This document shows, in pieces, positions 44,226 through 54,292 of a stretch of DNA of 64,000 bases. Origin of the DNA: Corynebacterium kroppenstedtii (lineage in GTDB: Bacteria; Actinomycetota; Actinomycetes; Mycobacteriales; Mycobacteriaceae); assembly GCF_016894245.1 (NCBI RefSeq), contig NZ_CP069792.1, positions 930,001 to 994,000 on the forward strand, read 5' to 3'. Numbering within the stretch: position 1 is the first letter of the stretch; every line of letters begins with the position of its first letter. The notes beneath the pieces were generated by a model. That model was not told where the DNA came from. It worked only from the letters and a program-made list of their open reading frames with translations, and searched no databases. Made by a program: the position numbers and the translations under genes.

Positions 44226-45923
44226 ATGACCGGAGCCATGAACGCTGACACACACGCCCGTACATCGTCGCGACGCAATCACAGCTTCCGCGGCGCCTGG
44301 ATTGTTGACACCACCACTGGCCCTATCAAAGGGCATGCCGAAACAGGTGTCGTCGCTTTTCGTGGCATACCGTACGCGCGACCGCCCCGAGGCGACTTGC
44401 GATTCCGGCGTGCCCAACCAGTGGAACCATGGACAGAACCGCTGATCGCGGACCATCCCGGCGACTATTGCGCCCAGTATCGCAATAAGTCCGTGGGGTG
44501 GGTGGGGTCGGAAGACTGTTTGTGGCTCAATGTAGTCGTTCCCTTAACGGCCACTCGCTCGGGTGGACGACGCCCGGACAACGGGGGCTCGACCGCACGC
44601 CAGCGCCATATGATTGATCGGGATGCTCGCCGTCCCATCGTCGTGTACTTTCATGGTGGGTCGAACGTCCATGGCTCCGCCAACGAACCGCTGCTCACCG
44701 GGCAGTACTTCGCTCAAGCCATGGATGCGGTGGTCGTGGCGGTCAACTATCGTGTGGGAATCCTGGGGCAGCTGTCGTTAAATTACTCAGCGCATGAATC
44801 ACCCCACGCACTGAAGGCCAACCGCTCAAAGGACGTCGTCACAGAGTCCGTCACCAGGGCAGACTCCAACCCGGGTCTATCGGATCTCGTCACGGCCGTG
44901 CGGTGGGTTCATGATAATGCTGAGGCATTCGGCGGAGACCCCGCCCGCATCACGATCATGGGTGAATCCTCGGGTGGCGCAATGGTGACTGCCCTCACCG
45001 CCGTACCGGAGCTCCGCGGAATCATCGCTGGAGCTATCGCGCAATCCCCACCCGTCGCGATGGTTCATTCACCCGCAGCCGCAGGCCGGTGGGCAGACCG
45101 TGCGCGAGCCGAAAATCCAGACCTCAACGGCATCTCTGCCATGCAACTCGCGCACCTCACCGAACGCTTGAACGTCATTAACGACGACTACCTCGAGTTT
45201 TCCGGCCCTTTCGCACCGACTGTCGACGGGGACCTTATGACTCGGCATCCCCTGGCTATTCGCTCATCGTCTCCGCATGACGAACCGCACAAAAAATCAC
45301 GGGATGAACGCCAAGAAGTACCTGTTGACGACGGCACCCCGGGCATGGACATCCCGCTTCTGATTGGGACGAACGCCGATGAATACCTGGTTATGCGGTG
45401 GGAACGCATGTCGACTCGCGCCCAACGCGCGCGCGTTCGTCGGTTGGCTCAATCCATTGGTGGGAGTGCCCCGGAAATCTTGGCAGAGTTTTATCGCGGG
45501 GGTCGCTCCCGTGCGGAGTGTGGGAGATTTGCCGGCGATGCCTTGTTCTTAGCGTCATCACTGCAATTAGCGTCCCGGTGGCCACAAGGGAAAGCCTGGA
45601 TGTATCGACTCGATATGGTGACACCCTCGCTTCGGCTGTCCGGGTTGGGCGCGACGCACGCTCTAGATTTGCCGCTCTTATTTGAACGCTATGATTCCGG
45701 AAAAGGCCCCGACGCGCTGTATTTGGGTGGCCACGATCAGATGCGGGCTACCAGTGCCGTGATGCAACTTCGGTGGAAGAATTTTATTCATTCTGGCAAT
45801 CCAGGGTTCCCGCCACTCAGTGACGGCTTTGCGACCCAGATTTTTAATGCGGGCGAGCGTACAGCAGAAGATCCGTCTGGTGACCTGCGTCGGGCCTGGT
45901 CAGACGTCGATCTGACGAATTAA
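44226..45923 (+). CDS. Type-B carboxylesterase
   Basis: Cytoplasmic serine esterase of the carboxylesterase/para-nitrobenzyl esterase family, 565 residues. The N-terminal family motif is AFRGIPYARPP, the EDCLWLNV motif follows, and the oxyanion hole is YFHGGS. The nucleophile elbow is GESSGG (Ser248), the acid probably in GTNADEYL, and the His in LGATHALDLPLLF. It carries a polar insertion around 115-135 (RSGGRRPDNGG) and another at about 335-355. No signal peptide. The next gene is its paralogue, so a tandem duplication occurred. Confidence 0.92.
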   Translation: MTGAMNADTHARTSSRRNHSFRGAWIVDTTTGPIKGHAETGVVAFRGIPYARPPRGDLRFRRAQPVEPWTEPLIADHPGDYCAQYRNKSVGWVGSEDCLWLNVVVPLTATRSGGRRPDNGGSTARQRHMIDRDARRPIVVYFHGGSNVHGSANEPLLTGQYFAQAMDAVVVAVNYRVGILGQLSLNYSAHESPHALKANRSKDVVTESVTRADSNPGLSDLVTAVRWVHDNAEAFGGDPARITIMGESSGGAMVTALTAVPELRGIIAGAIAQSPPVAMVHSPAAAGRWADRARAENPDLNGISAMQLAHLTERLNVINDDYLEFSGPFAPTVDGDLMTRHPLAIRSSSPHDEPHKKSRDERQEVPVDDGTPGMDIPLLIGTNADEYLVMRWERMSTRAQRARVRRLAQSIGGSAPEILAEFYRGGRSRAECGRFAGDALFLASSLQLASRWPQGKAWMYRLDMVTPSLRLSGLGATHALDLPLLFERYDSGKGPDALYLGGHDQMRATSAVMQLRWKNFIHSGNPGFPPLSDGFATQIFNAGERTAEDPSGDLRRAWSDVDLTN

Positions 45924-45974
45924 TTTCGTCAAATAAGGAATATTTATTTCGCTGTATTTACTACAATTATAAAT

Positions 45975-47538
45975 GTGTCAATTCCTGTTAATGATTCTTC
46001 TCATCGAGCTTCACCACATAAGTGGGCATTTCGCGATAACTGGACCGTAAAAACCACCACCGGCCCGGTCGTTGGCCACGCAGAAACGGGCGTGGCCGCG
46101 TTTCGGGGCATCCCCTATGCCGAACCACCCACCGGTGATCTACGCTTTCGTCGTGCCCGCCCCAAAGAGCACTGGGCAACACCCCTTTTAGCAACCCAGT
46201 CCGGAAGCCCCTGCATACAAATCCGCAACGCTGACCACGGTGTCATCGGCTCAGAAAACTGCTTGTGGCTCGACGTCGTCGTTCCTCGTGACCCGTCATC
46301 ACGATCAGCTGTCGATCCGACAGCCCGTCGGCCTGTCGTGGTCTTTTTCCACGGTGGATCAAACGCATTCGGATCCGCCGCCAAAAGGCTATATTCCGCC
46401 CAGTACTTGGCGACGGCACTCGACGCCGTCGTCGTCGCTGTGAATTACCGTATCGGGGTGGCAGGAGGACTGTCGCTGAGCTATGGAACACCGCAGCCCG
46501 ACCTCCCCGCTGACCGTTTCGATACCAACACGCAGCTCTCCGACGCCGTGATGGCCGTGACGTGGATCCGTGACAACGCGGAAGTATTTGGTGGGGATCC
46601 ACATCGGATTATCGCGATGGGGCAATCGTCGGGAGGTGGGCTGGTTGCATCCCTAACCGCCGTGCCCCAGCTGGAAAAGGTAATAGCCGGTGTCATCATG
46701 CTCTCGCCGCCACTGGCGATGGTGCACCACCCGGACCTAGCCGCACTGTGGGCCAACCGCCTGTTTGACAGATGCGACAATCCGTTGACGGTGGATTCGC
46801 GGACAATAGGGGCGCTAAGTGGAGCGCTGCTTCAGGAAAACGTGAAAAACGTGGAGTTCGGTGGACCTTTTGCCCCCGTCATCGACGGTGACCTCCTTCC
46901 GCGTCACCCGCTGGAGATCACGCCAACTGCCCCCGGGGTTGGCGGCAAAGTTCCGCTGCTGATCGGAACAGTGAGCCACGAATACTACTTCATGCGGCTC
47001 AGGAGAGTCACGACGGCAACGCAACGTCACCGGGCCCAGCGTTTTGCCGAATCCATTGGACCAGACGCCGCTGACGTGTTCCGACAGATGTACCGCAATG
47101 GCCAATCACGCACAGAGTGCGCTGACCTCTTTGGTGATTGCCTGTTCTGGGCTCCGTCGATCGCACTGGCAGAACGGTGGTCGCCCAGCAACGTGTGGAT
47201 GTACCGCCTCGACGCCTCCACACCTTTCTTTAAAGCATTAGGACTGGGGGCGACGCATACTTGGGATCTCCCGCTCCTTTTCGGCCGGTATGACTCAGGG
47301 ATTGCTTCGAAAGCGTTTACTTTCGGCGGCCTGGACCGCATCAAAGCAACGACGGCAGCGATGCAACGCCGGTGGCGGGACTTCATTCACGACGGACACC
47401 CCGGTTTCACCCCCCTACTCCGACGACCGATCAACGCACATCTTTGGCGACGACGGCGAAACGACCGTGAACGATCCGCGCCACGACATGCGTGAGGCGT
47501 GGTCGAGCGTGGACTTCGCGGACGTCGGATCGAAATAG
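45975..47538 (+). pseudogene. Type-B carboxylesterase paralogue with frameshifted C-terminus
   Basis: Close relative of the gene before it, with GIPYAEPP, SENCLWLDVV, FFHGGSN, nucleophile GQSSGG (Ser218) and GATHTWDLPLLFG intact. At a C6 run (47410-47415) the main frame leaves the family sequence and ends at 47495 with an Arg-rich tail (RRPINAHLWRRRRNDRER). The next frame instead reads YSDDRSTHIFGDDGE and MREAWSSVDFADVGSK to a TAG at 47538, matching the paralogue's end (SDGFATQIFN...LRRAWSDVDLTN). One extra C explains it. All catalytic residues lie before the shift, so the 506-residue product may still work. GTG 45975 follows a TACAAT -10 box (45962-45967), so the mRNA is probably leaderless. 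Confidence 0.8.
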
Positions 47539-47600
47539 CGTAGTAGGAGCCCGCGGTTCACACCGCGCTGTGCTTGTCGGCTAGCGTGACAGTCCAGTCG

Positions 47601-49160
47601 CTAGCGTGACAGTGCAGCCTGAGCAGCGTAAAGGCCGCACAACCCGTGCGCCCCCGCGCCCGGAGGAGTCGCCGCCGAACACGAGTACACACGCGGTCCA
47701 TCGCCATGAGCGGCGATCGTGTACGGGTTCGTCGATAATCGCGGCCTGCCCAGTAACCCGCCGAGTGTGTTCGCCCCGGTTGTAATGTTGCCACCCACAG
47801 AATTGGCATTGTCGCGCTCAACATCCGCGGGAGTCCTGATTTTCTTAGCGACGATTCTCTCGCGAAATCCCGGCGCGTACTGCTCAATTTGTCTCTCGAT
47901 GGAGGCGCACAGTGCGGACGCCTCGTACTGCTCGGAGCAATTCCCTGTGTATCCCGCCGGAACGTGCGCGTAGGCGTCGATGGGGTGGAGGCCTTCGCTG
48001 CTCCGCGACGGATCGGCAACGTACTGTTGGGTCACCAACACGAAAGGTCGCTCCGGTAGGCGACCACGGTTGATCTCCCGCTCAGCGGCGTGAATATCGC
48101 GCACTGAACCACCCAGATGCACAGTTCCCGCGCGCCGGGCCGGCTGGTACGTCCACGGAATATCTCCGTCGATGGCGAAATTCACGACGGCAACGCCCGG
48201 ACCGTACCTGTACCGCGACAGAGCCGCGCGCACATGAGCGGGCACCTGCGGAGGACGTCGGCTAGCGGCGATGATGTTTAGGGCGGCTTGCGGTGTCGTG
48301 TCCAGCATGACGATGTCGTTAGCGCCGGCAGGAAGGTCGTCAAGAGACCTGATAGCGCTGCCGGTTGTGACGTGTCCGCCGGATCGCTGCAGAGCGTGAA
48401 CAAAAGCATCGGTGATGGCCTGCGAACCACCCTTGGCGACGGGCCAGCCGCGTGCATGGGCGGCGGTGGTGAGCATCATCCCGATGGCGGACGAGCCGGG
48501 GCCTGTCAACGGCCGAAACCCGTGCGCAGCGACGCCGGCGAAGAGCGCGCGGGCCTCTGGGGATTGCCATAAGTGGGAAGTAGCCACAGCGGGGAGTGCT
48601 GCGGGAACGCTGAAGCGGAGAAGATTTCCCCATCGGCGTCCGACTGTCTGATCTGTATGCCGTGCCCGACGCCGGGCTAGTCGTAAGGGCGGCTGAAGAA
48701 TATCTGGCGCGAGTTTTGCAAAGTTGCTGGACAGAGGGCGGAATAGTCGCTCCCACCAGAACCGATCGTGTGCAGTGGGAAACTGTTGGGCCGTGGCGTG
48801 GACATCGCGATAGAGCGCGGCGCCAGCGGAAGCAGCGGCAGCACCGCCGGAGCCGGGCGCGGCTCCACCCCGTGCGGTTTGGATGAGCGGATGCGCGCAT
48901 TGCACTGCCGGCCATAACCACTCCAGGCTCGCATTATCGTCACTGGTTAAAGACTGCAGGAGCGGATTCTCTAGCGCGATTGGGTGAATCGCCGCGCAGT
49001 GATCGTGGATGAGTCCGGGCAGGGTCAGTTCGGTGGAACGGGCACCTCCGCCGATGGTGCTTTGAGCCTCAATGACAGTGACGTCACATCCAGCGAGCGC
49101 GAGAGTGACGGCCGCCGCGAGTCCGTTCGGGCCACTGCCCACAACAAACGCTTGAGTCAC
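47601..49160 (-). CDS. CrtI/PYROXD2-like FAD-dependent oxidoreductase
   Basis: Flavoprotein of the phytoene desaturase superfamily, about 519 residues. The FAD motif is VVGSGPNGLAAAVTLALAG, followed by GGGARSTE and HDHCAAIHPIA. The C-terminus has the second FAD contact (CSAATPPGAGAHGLCG), which is typical of the PYROXD2-like branch rather than of true carotenoid desaturases. No carotenoid genes are nearby, so a carotenoid role is unlikely and the substrate is unknown. GTG 49160 is chosen because AGGGAGG lies 5 nt upstream; GTG 49166 is too close to it. Confidence 0.87.
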   Translation of the reverse strand: MTQAFVVGSGPNGLAAAVTLALAGCDVTVIEAQSTIGGGARSTELTLPGLIHDHCAAIHPIALENPLLQSLTSDDNASLEWLWPAVQCAHPLIQTARGGAAPGSGGAAAASAGAALYRDVHATAQQFPTAHDRFWWERLFRPLSSNFAKLAPDILQPPLRLARRRARHTDQTVGRRWGNLLRFSVPAALPAVATSHLWQSPEARALFAGVAAHGFRPLTGPGSSAIGMMLTTAAHARGWPVAKGGSQAITDAFVHALQRSGGHVTTGSAIRSLDDLPAGANDIVMLDTTPQAALNIIAASRRPPQVPAHVRAALSRYRYGPGVAVVNFAIDGDIPWTYQPARRAGTVHLGGSVRDIHAAEREINRGRLPERPFVLVTQQYVADPSRSSEGLHPIDAYAHVPAGYTGNCSEQYEASALCASIERQIEQYAPGFRERIVAKKIRTPADVERDNANSVGGNITTGANTLGGLLGRPRLSTNPYTIAAHGDGPRVYSCSAATPPGAGAHGLCGLYAAQAALSR

Positions 49161-49239
49161 AGGCACCTCCCTCCACCCGAAAATCGCCCGAAGCCGTAGT
49201 AACCCGAAGCAGCCCCATGTTGCTTCACGTCACGGTGAA

Positions 49240-50661
49240 TTATACGGCGTGTGAACCGGCGAGGGCTTCCTCGCCCGTTTCGGATTTCTGGACATCCTCC
49301 CAGTCATGGTCGCCAGCGTCCCACGTGGGCATGTCCAAAATCCCGGCGCGCTTCGCCACCACCGTTGTGGCCAGGGACTGCCCAGTCACGTTTACAGCCG
49401 TGCGTCCCATGTCGATAATTGGCTCGATAGCCAGCAGCAAGCCGACACCGGATAGCGGGAGGCCCAGCGTCGATAATGTCAATGTCAACATGACCGTTGC
49501 ACCGGTCGTGCCAGCCGTCGCCGCGGAACCAATAACCGAAACGAAGATAATGAGTAGGTAATCAGTGAAGTTTAGGGGAGTGCCATAGAACTGGGCGACG
49601 AAAATCGCGGCGACCGCGGGGTAGACCGATGCGCACCCGTCCATTTTGGTGGTCGCACCCAGCGGGATAGCGAAGGACGCATACTCCGATGGCACACCCA
49701 TGCGCTGCTCGGTGACGCGCTGGGTGACAGGCATAACTCCCATCGACGAGCGCGTGACGAAGCCCAAGCTGGTCACAGGCCAGACGCGGCGGTAGAAACC
49801 CGACACGGAAAGACCATTGGTGGCGAGCACCGTGGGATAGATAATGCCCAGCACAATGGCCAAGCCAACGTAAATAGCAAGCACAAATTTGCCGAGCGAA
49901 CCGAGCGCGTCCCACCCGTAGTTCGACACGGCATGCCCGATCAGCGCGGCCGTGCCAATCGGTGCTAGGCGAATAATCCACCACAGCACGGTTTGCACGA
50001 TCTTGAGGACGGATTCGTTAAACCGCAGGAACGGTTCCGCCGCGTGCCCAGTTTTCACGGCTGCAATGCCGATGGCCAGCGAAATAACCAGCAGCTGGAG
50101 CACATTGAAGGACAGGTCAATGCCATCGCCACTTGATGCGGTTGATGCACCCAGCCCCAAGATATTCGATGGGACGATTCCCTCGATGAAGGCCAGCCAG
50201 CTGCCGGTATGCGATGGGTCCGCAGCCGTGGAGGCGTCGACGCTGGTACCTTCACCAGGTTTCATAACCAGCGCGACAATGATTCCCGCGAGGACGGAGA
50301 AGAACGCGGTGATGGCGAACCACACGAGCGTGCTGATCGCGAGCCGCGCCGCGTTAGTCACTTTCCGCAGGTTTGCCACAGAGGTAATGACCGCGGTGAC
50401 GACCAGCGGTGGGATCATCACTTTCAGAAGCTGCACGTAGGCAGTGCCGACCCCGTCGAGCAGCGAGCCTAGCCATCCTTCCTTGTCGCCGTCGAGTCCG
50501 TTGCTTTGAGCGCGGGCGATAAAACCGAGGATGAGGCCGATAATGAGGCCGGCGATCACTTGGGCGCCGAACCCGGTCATCCACCCGGGGAGGAACTTCT
50601 TTTTCTCATCGACGGTGTTGTTGAGTTTTGTGTCGATTTTCGTGTCAGCTGAATCGGCCAT
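49240..50661 (-). CDS. Dicarboxylate/amino acid:cation symporter (DAACS)
   Basis: Sodium- or proton-coupled uptake carrier of the GltP/DctA family, 473 residues with eight helices and two re-entrant loops. The HP1 Ser-rich loop reads TRSSMGVMPV, the TM7 motif is TKMDGCASVYPAVAAIFVAQ (the NMDG-type ion site), and TM8 contains IDMGRTAVNVTGQSLATTVV. An unusually Lys/Asp-rich N-terminus precedes helix 1. Substrates in the family are glutamate, aspartate, succinate or malate. The preceding 280 bases hold its promoter and short repeats. Confidence 0.92.
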   Translation of the reverse strand: MADSADTKIDTKLNNTVDEKKKFLPGWMTGFGAQVIAGLIIGLILGFIARAQSNGLDGDKEGWLGSLLDGVGTAYVQLLKVMIPPLVVTAVITSVANLRKVTNAARLAISTLVWFAITAFFSVLAGIIVALVMKPGEGTSVDASTAADPSHTGSWLAFIEGIVPSNILGLGASTASSGDGIDLSFNVLQLLVISLAIGIAAVKTGHAAEPFLRFNESVLKIVQTVLWWIIRLAPIGTAALIGHAVSNYGWDALGSLGKFVLAIYVGLAIVLGIIYPTVLATNGLSVSGFYRRVWPVTSLGFVTRSSMGVMPVTQRVTEQRMGVPSEYASFAIPLGATTKMDGCASVYPAVAAIFVAQFYGTPLNFTDYLLIIFVSVIGSAATAGTTGATVMLTLTLSTLGLPLSGVGLLLAIEPIIDMGRTAVNVTGQSLATTVVAKRAGILDMPTWDAGDHDWEDVQKSETGEEALAGSHAV

Positions 50662-50857
50662 GTGTCTCCTTCGCTGTGGACCTGCGTGCGGGACGGCGGG
50701 AGGTGTTATGGCTGGTCAAGCCGGAGCCCGTGCAGACTGGTCTGTCTATTTATAACCGACGCACATATTACGTGGTGACGTCCCTGGTTCCAACCTGCGA
50801 CCGTGGGCAACTATTCCTGACGTGACATATCACTCATCGGCGTGACCACCGTCGCCT

Positions 50858-50902
50858 GGCCGACACTCTGCGCTCAGCCGACACCCCGCGCTCAGCCGAC
50901 AC
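50858..50902. repeat. Short direct repeats GCGCTCAGCCGACAC
   Basis: Two identical 15-bp copies (50870-50884, 50888-50902) lie 18 bp apart, preceded by a partial copy (GGCCGACAC, 50858-50866). They lie between the symporter promoter and the end of ramB. Confidence 0.7.
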
Positions 50903-50940
50903 TCGTCGCCACGCCATGAGTGTGAGTTCGCTCGTACGAG

Positions 50941-52437
50941 CTAATACGGGTTGACCGACGAACTATGCGTATTAATCCGTATGTCATGGAGAATCGAGGG
51001 AAATGCCCGTTGGGGACACTCAGTACGGCTGCAGACACGGCACCCAGGCCCGATCGGAGTTGCGGCCGCCAAGTCCGAGAGATCTAAGCCTTCGGCATAC
51101 ACCGTGCGTTCCGCATGACGCGCCTCGCACCCCAGGCCGATGGCGAACACTTTTCCCGGCTGGCCGAACCGTCGTCGATAGTGTTTCACCGTCCGCGCTA
51201 CCCACATGTACGTACGCCCATCCGGCATCTGCGCTAGCTGGCGCATCACTTTCCCTGGGTAGGAGAACGTTTCGTACACGTTCCACAACGGGCAAGTGCC
51301 ACCGGAATGTGTGAAATGGAATCCCGTCGCCGATTGCCGCTTGGACACATTCCCAGCGCGGTCCACGCGAACAAAGGTCCACGGTATTCCGCGCAGCTTC
51401 GGGCGTTGCAGGGTAGATAAGCGGTGGCAAATTGTCTCGTACCCCATGCCGCAGGCCGTCGACAGGTACTCGATGTCGTAGCCGGCGCGCTCTGCCTGAG
51501 CATGGAAATTGGTGTACGGCAACACCAGCGCCGCTGCGTAGTACGTCGCCGCGCCCCGCACCGCGAGTTGCCGGGATTCGTCGGATGTAAAACGCGGGTC
51601 CTCGTCGACAAGAGAATGGAGCTGATCGCCGACCTCCAAATAGGCAAGCTCCGTAGCCATCCGGAAAGCCTTCTGTCCAGACGTGAGGTGGGCATCGATG
51701 GTGAGCACGCCGGTGTCGGGGGAAAACCGGTGCTGCACCATGTCCTCGGCGGTATCCGTGTGCCCATGCCCCGCGCTATCCAGGTGCGAAATGTAGCGAA
51801 CCTCGACCCCATATTTCGAGGTCAGCCGCGTTGCGACGCAATCTTCGACGTGGTTGATATTGGGAACGCCCAGGCCCAGCGTTCCGGCAAGCTTCTCGGC
51901 CGCCCCATCAAGCGAATCAATATAGTTCTGGCGGGCATAAAAGAAATCACGAACCTCTTCGTGAGGCATGGTGAGTGCGTCGGATCCCGTCGACGAATCC
52001 TCCACATCCGACCGGTTTCGCTCCTCCGTGACCAGTGACAACTTGTCCGAGACATTGCGATAGCGGCGGTGAATATCCACCAATGCGCGGGCAAGCTCCG
52101 GGTGAGAGCGGACAAGATCCGCCACCTCGTGCACATCGATGCTGGTGGGGCATACCTCGCGGTCCAGGGTGACGTCGTGAACCTCGGCGACGAGGCGGGA
52201 ATCGTCTTCGCGCGAAAAGAAAGCCTCGTCGATTCCGAAAACATGGGTGATTTTCCGGAGAACCGACGAGGTCAGCGGGCGACTGTCATTTTCAATTTGG
52301 TTAACGTAACTGGCAGAGAGCCCGAGAGAATGCGCAAGGGTTGCTTGGCTTAACTCTCGTTCTTTTCGGAGCTGCTTGAGCCGCGCCCCCACGAAAACCC
52401 GCGAGGACAAACCCTCCTTGTCAGCTCCAGTGCTCAT
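50941..52437 (-). CDS. ramB: Transcriptional regulator RamB
   Basis: XRE/ScfR-type regulator of acetate, propionate and glyoxylate-cycle genes in corynebacteria. An N-terminal helix-turn-helix (RLKQLRKERELSQATLAHSL, then SASYVNQIENDSRPLT) is followed by SREDDSRLVAEVHDV, the IrrE-like middle domain, and a C-terminal Cys-rich region (GPGCRVCSRTECPQRAFP) with a metal-cluster look. It lies 63 bases downstream of aceA on the same strand. In C. glutamicum ramB sits beside sdhCAB instead. ATG 52437 is chosen, preceded by TATTGT that would give a leaderless mRNA. Confidence 0.93.
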   Translation of the reverse strand: MSTGADKEGLSSRVFVGARLKQLRKERELSQATLAHSLGLSASYVNQIENDSRPLTSSVLRKITHVFGIDEAFFSREDDSRLVAEVHDVTLDREVCPTSIDVHEVADLVRSHPELARALVDIHRRYRNVSDKLSLVTEERNRSDVEDSSTGSDALTMPHEEVRDFFYARQNYIDSLDGAAEKLAGTLGLGVPNINHVEDCVATRLTSKYGVEVRYISHLDSAGHGHTDTAEDMVQHRFSPDTGVLTIDAHLTSGQKAFRMATELAYLEVGDQLHSLVDEDPRFTSDESRQLAVRGAATYYAAALVLPYTNFHAQAERAGYDIEYLSTACGMGYETICHRLSTLQRPKLRGIPWTFVRVDRAGNVSKRQSATGFHFTHSGGTCPLWNVYETFSYPGKVMRQLAQMPDGRTYMWVARTVKHYRRRFGQPGKVFAIGLGCEARHAERTVYAEGLDLSDLAAATPIGPGCRVCSRTECPQRAFPSILHDIRINTHSSSVNPY

Positions 52438-52500
52438 GCGACAACAATAGAGCGTCGTCGGGGGCAATTGAGGGGTTTTGCGTAGATTCCTCGACGCGAC

Positions 52501-53796
52501 CTAGTGGAACTGGCCTTCCTCGGTGGAGCCCTTCAATGCAACCGTGGAGGAGTTGGGGTCCACGGTGGTGGCAACGCGGTCGAAGTAACCGGCACCGACC
52601 TCGCGCTGGTGCTTGACGGCGGTGAATCCGCGCTCCTTGGCAGCCTGGAACTCGCGATTCTGCAGGTCCACGAAGGCCGTCATCTGCTCGCGGGCGTAGC
52701 CGTAAGCCAGGTCGAACATGGAGTAGTTCAGTGAGTGGAAACCGGCCAAGGTGATGAACTGGAACTTGAAGCCCATCTTGCCCAGCTCGTTCTGGAACTT
52801 CGCGATCTCGTCCTTCTCCAGGTGCGAGGACCAGTTGAACGATGGTGAGCAGTTGTAGGCCAGCAGCTGGTCGGGGAATTCCTCGTGGACACCGTCGGCG
52901 AACTTCTTGGCCAGCTCCAGGTCCGGTGTGCCGGTCTCCATCCAGATGAGGTCCGCGTAGGGGGCGTAGGACTTTGCACGAGCAATACAGGGCTCGATCC
53001 CGTTCTGGACGTGGTAGTAGCCCTCCGCGGTGCGGTCGCCCGTAATGAACTTCTGGTCGCGCTCGTCCACGTCTGAGGTGATGAGTGTGGCGGCCTCGGC
53101 GTCGGTGCGGGCAACGATCACGGTCGGCGTGTTCAAAACGTCCGCCGCCAACCGTGCCGACGACAGCGTACGAATGTGCTGCTGCGTGGGGATCAGCACC
53201 TTGCCGCCCAGGTGACCACACTTCTTCTCTGAGGCCAGCTGGTCCTCCCAGTGGGTACCAGCCGCGCCGGCCTGAATCATGGCTTTCTGCAGCTCGAAGA
53301 CGTTAAGGGCGCCACCGAAGCCGGCCTCGGCGTCGGCAACGATGGGGACCAGCCAGTTATCGACGCTGGTGTCGCCCTCGATACGCGCAACCTCGTCGGC
53401 ACGAAGAAGTGCGTTGTTGATGCGGCGCACGATCTGTGGGACAGAGTTAGCGGGGTAGAGGGACTGGTCGGGGTAGGTTTGAGCAGCCAAGTTGGCGTCG
53501 CCCGCAACCTGCCAACCGGACAGGTACACGGCCTTGAGCCCCGCCCGAACCTGCTGGACAGCCTGGTTACCAGTGAGGGCGCCGAGGGCGTTGATGTAGC
53601 CGTCGCCGTCTTCGTGGATGGAGTCAAAAAGGATTTCTGCGCCGCGGCGGGCAAGGGTGTTTTCCTCAACGACGGTGCCCTGGAGCGCCTCCACATCCTC
53701 CGCCGTGTAGTTGCGGGTGACGCCCTTCCACCGAGGGTTGGTCTCCCAATCCTTCTTGATTTCTTCAGCGGTACGGGCCTGTCCAACCGTAGACAT
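52501..53796 (-). CDS. aceA: Isocitrate lyase
   Basis: First enzyme of the glyoxylate bypass: isocitrate to succinate plus glyoxylate, needed to grow on fatty acids or acetate. 431 residues, with the catalytic Cys motif KKCGHLGGK, the metal-binding ADAEAGFGG, and [12 protein letters not shown] 53796 has AGGAG 8 nt upstream; GTG 53805 overlaps that site and is less likely. Divergent from aceB across a 496-bp control region with RamA- and RamB-like sites. Confidence 0.97.
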   Translation of the reverse strand: MSTVGQARTAEEIKKDWETNPRWKGVTRNYTAEDVEALQGTVVEENTLARRGAEILFDSIHEDGDGYINALGALTGNQAVQQVRAGLKAVYLSGWQVAGDANLAAQTYPDQSLYPANSVPQIVRRINNALLRADEVARIEGDTSVDNWLVPIVADAEAGFGGALNVFELQKAMIQAGAAGTHWEDQLASEKKCGHLGGKVLIPTQQHIRTLSSARLAADVLNTPTVIVARTDAEAATLITSDVDERDQKFITGDRTAEGYYHVQNGIEPCIARAKSYAPYADLIWMETGTPDLELAKKFADGVHEEFPDQLLAYNCSPSFNWSSHLEKDEIAKFQNELGKMGFKFQFITLAGFHSLNYSMFDLAYGYAREQMTAFVDLQNREFQAAKERGFTAVKHQREVGAGYFDRVATTVDPNSSTVALKGSTEEGQFH

Positions 53797-54292
53797 TGTG
53801 TTCACTCCTATGAGGTCTAAGTTCTAGAGACATTGACACCCACATATCGGGCTAAATCCGTAGAAAAACGGAAATTACGACTTTGGTGAATGTCTGTGTA
53901 GCCGGTGGCCGTGGTGGGCTCGTTGGCGTGGTCTTAACCTTTACCGATGAGAAAACGCACGTCAATGACTTTTAAGATCGTATTCTTGTGCGGGGGTAGT
54001 GGGGGATTTTGCAAAGTTTGCAAACTTACGCCACCGTATGTTTTAGATCACAAAATCGACAACCGGCAATGAGCTGCATTAATACAAAATATGATCTAGA
54101 TAACTGCGTACTGTGTTTCGCGTCACTCCATAGTGTTTTGTGGATCACAGCAAAAAAGAGCGGGGGGAGCTGACAGGATATCTGGCACTGATTAGCTAAA
54201 AAGTGTTCCACCACACGCCGAACTCCCTTAGGGTTAGCCACACCAGTGTTAGCAACACCACCGAGAACAGTTGTCGTTCCGAAGGAGAAACT
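53797..54292. promoter_or_regulatory. Divergent aceA-aceB control region
   Basis: About 500 bases without a gene. It contains the RamA/RamB-like cluster at 53992-54027, a G6 stretch near 54160 (another RamA-like candidate), and two TGTTTTnnGATCACA-type stretches (54050s and 54130-54148) that could be degenerate GlxR half-palindromes. The aceB ribosome site (AAGGAG) is at its right end. Confidence 0.6.
53992..54027. promoter_or_regulatory. RamA-like G-runs and RamB-like palindrome
   Basis: GGGGGT (53992-53997) and GGGGGA (54001-54006) fit the RamA motif. They are followed by TTTTGCAAAG and the perfect 14-bp palindrome AAGTTTGCAAACTT (54014-54027), which contains the RamB core TTTGCAAA twice. 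The set lies between the divergent aceA and aceB starts. Confidence 0.65.

Noticed and set aside
47601..49160. Carotenoid biosynthesis gene (crtI)
   Set aside because: The C-terminal motif fits the PYROXD2-like branch and no crtB/crtE genes are near.
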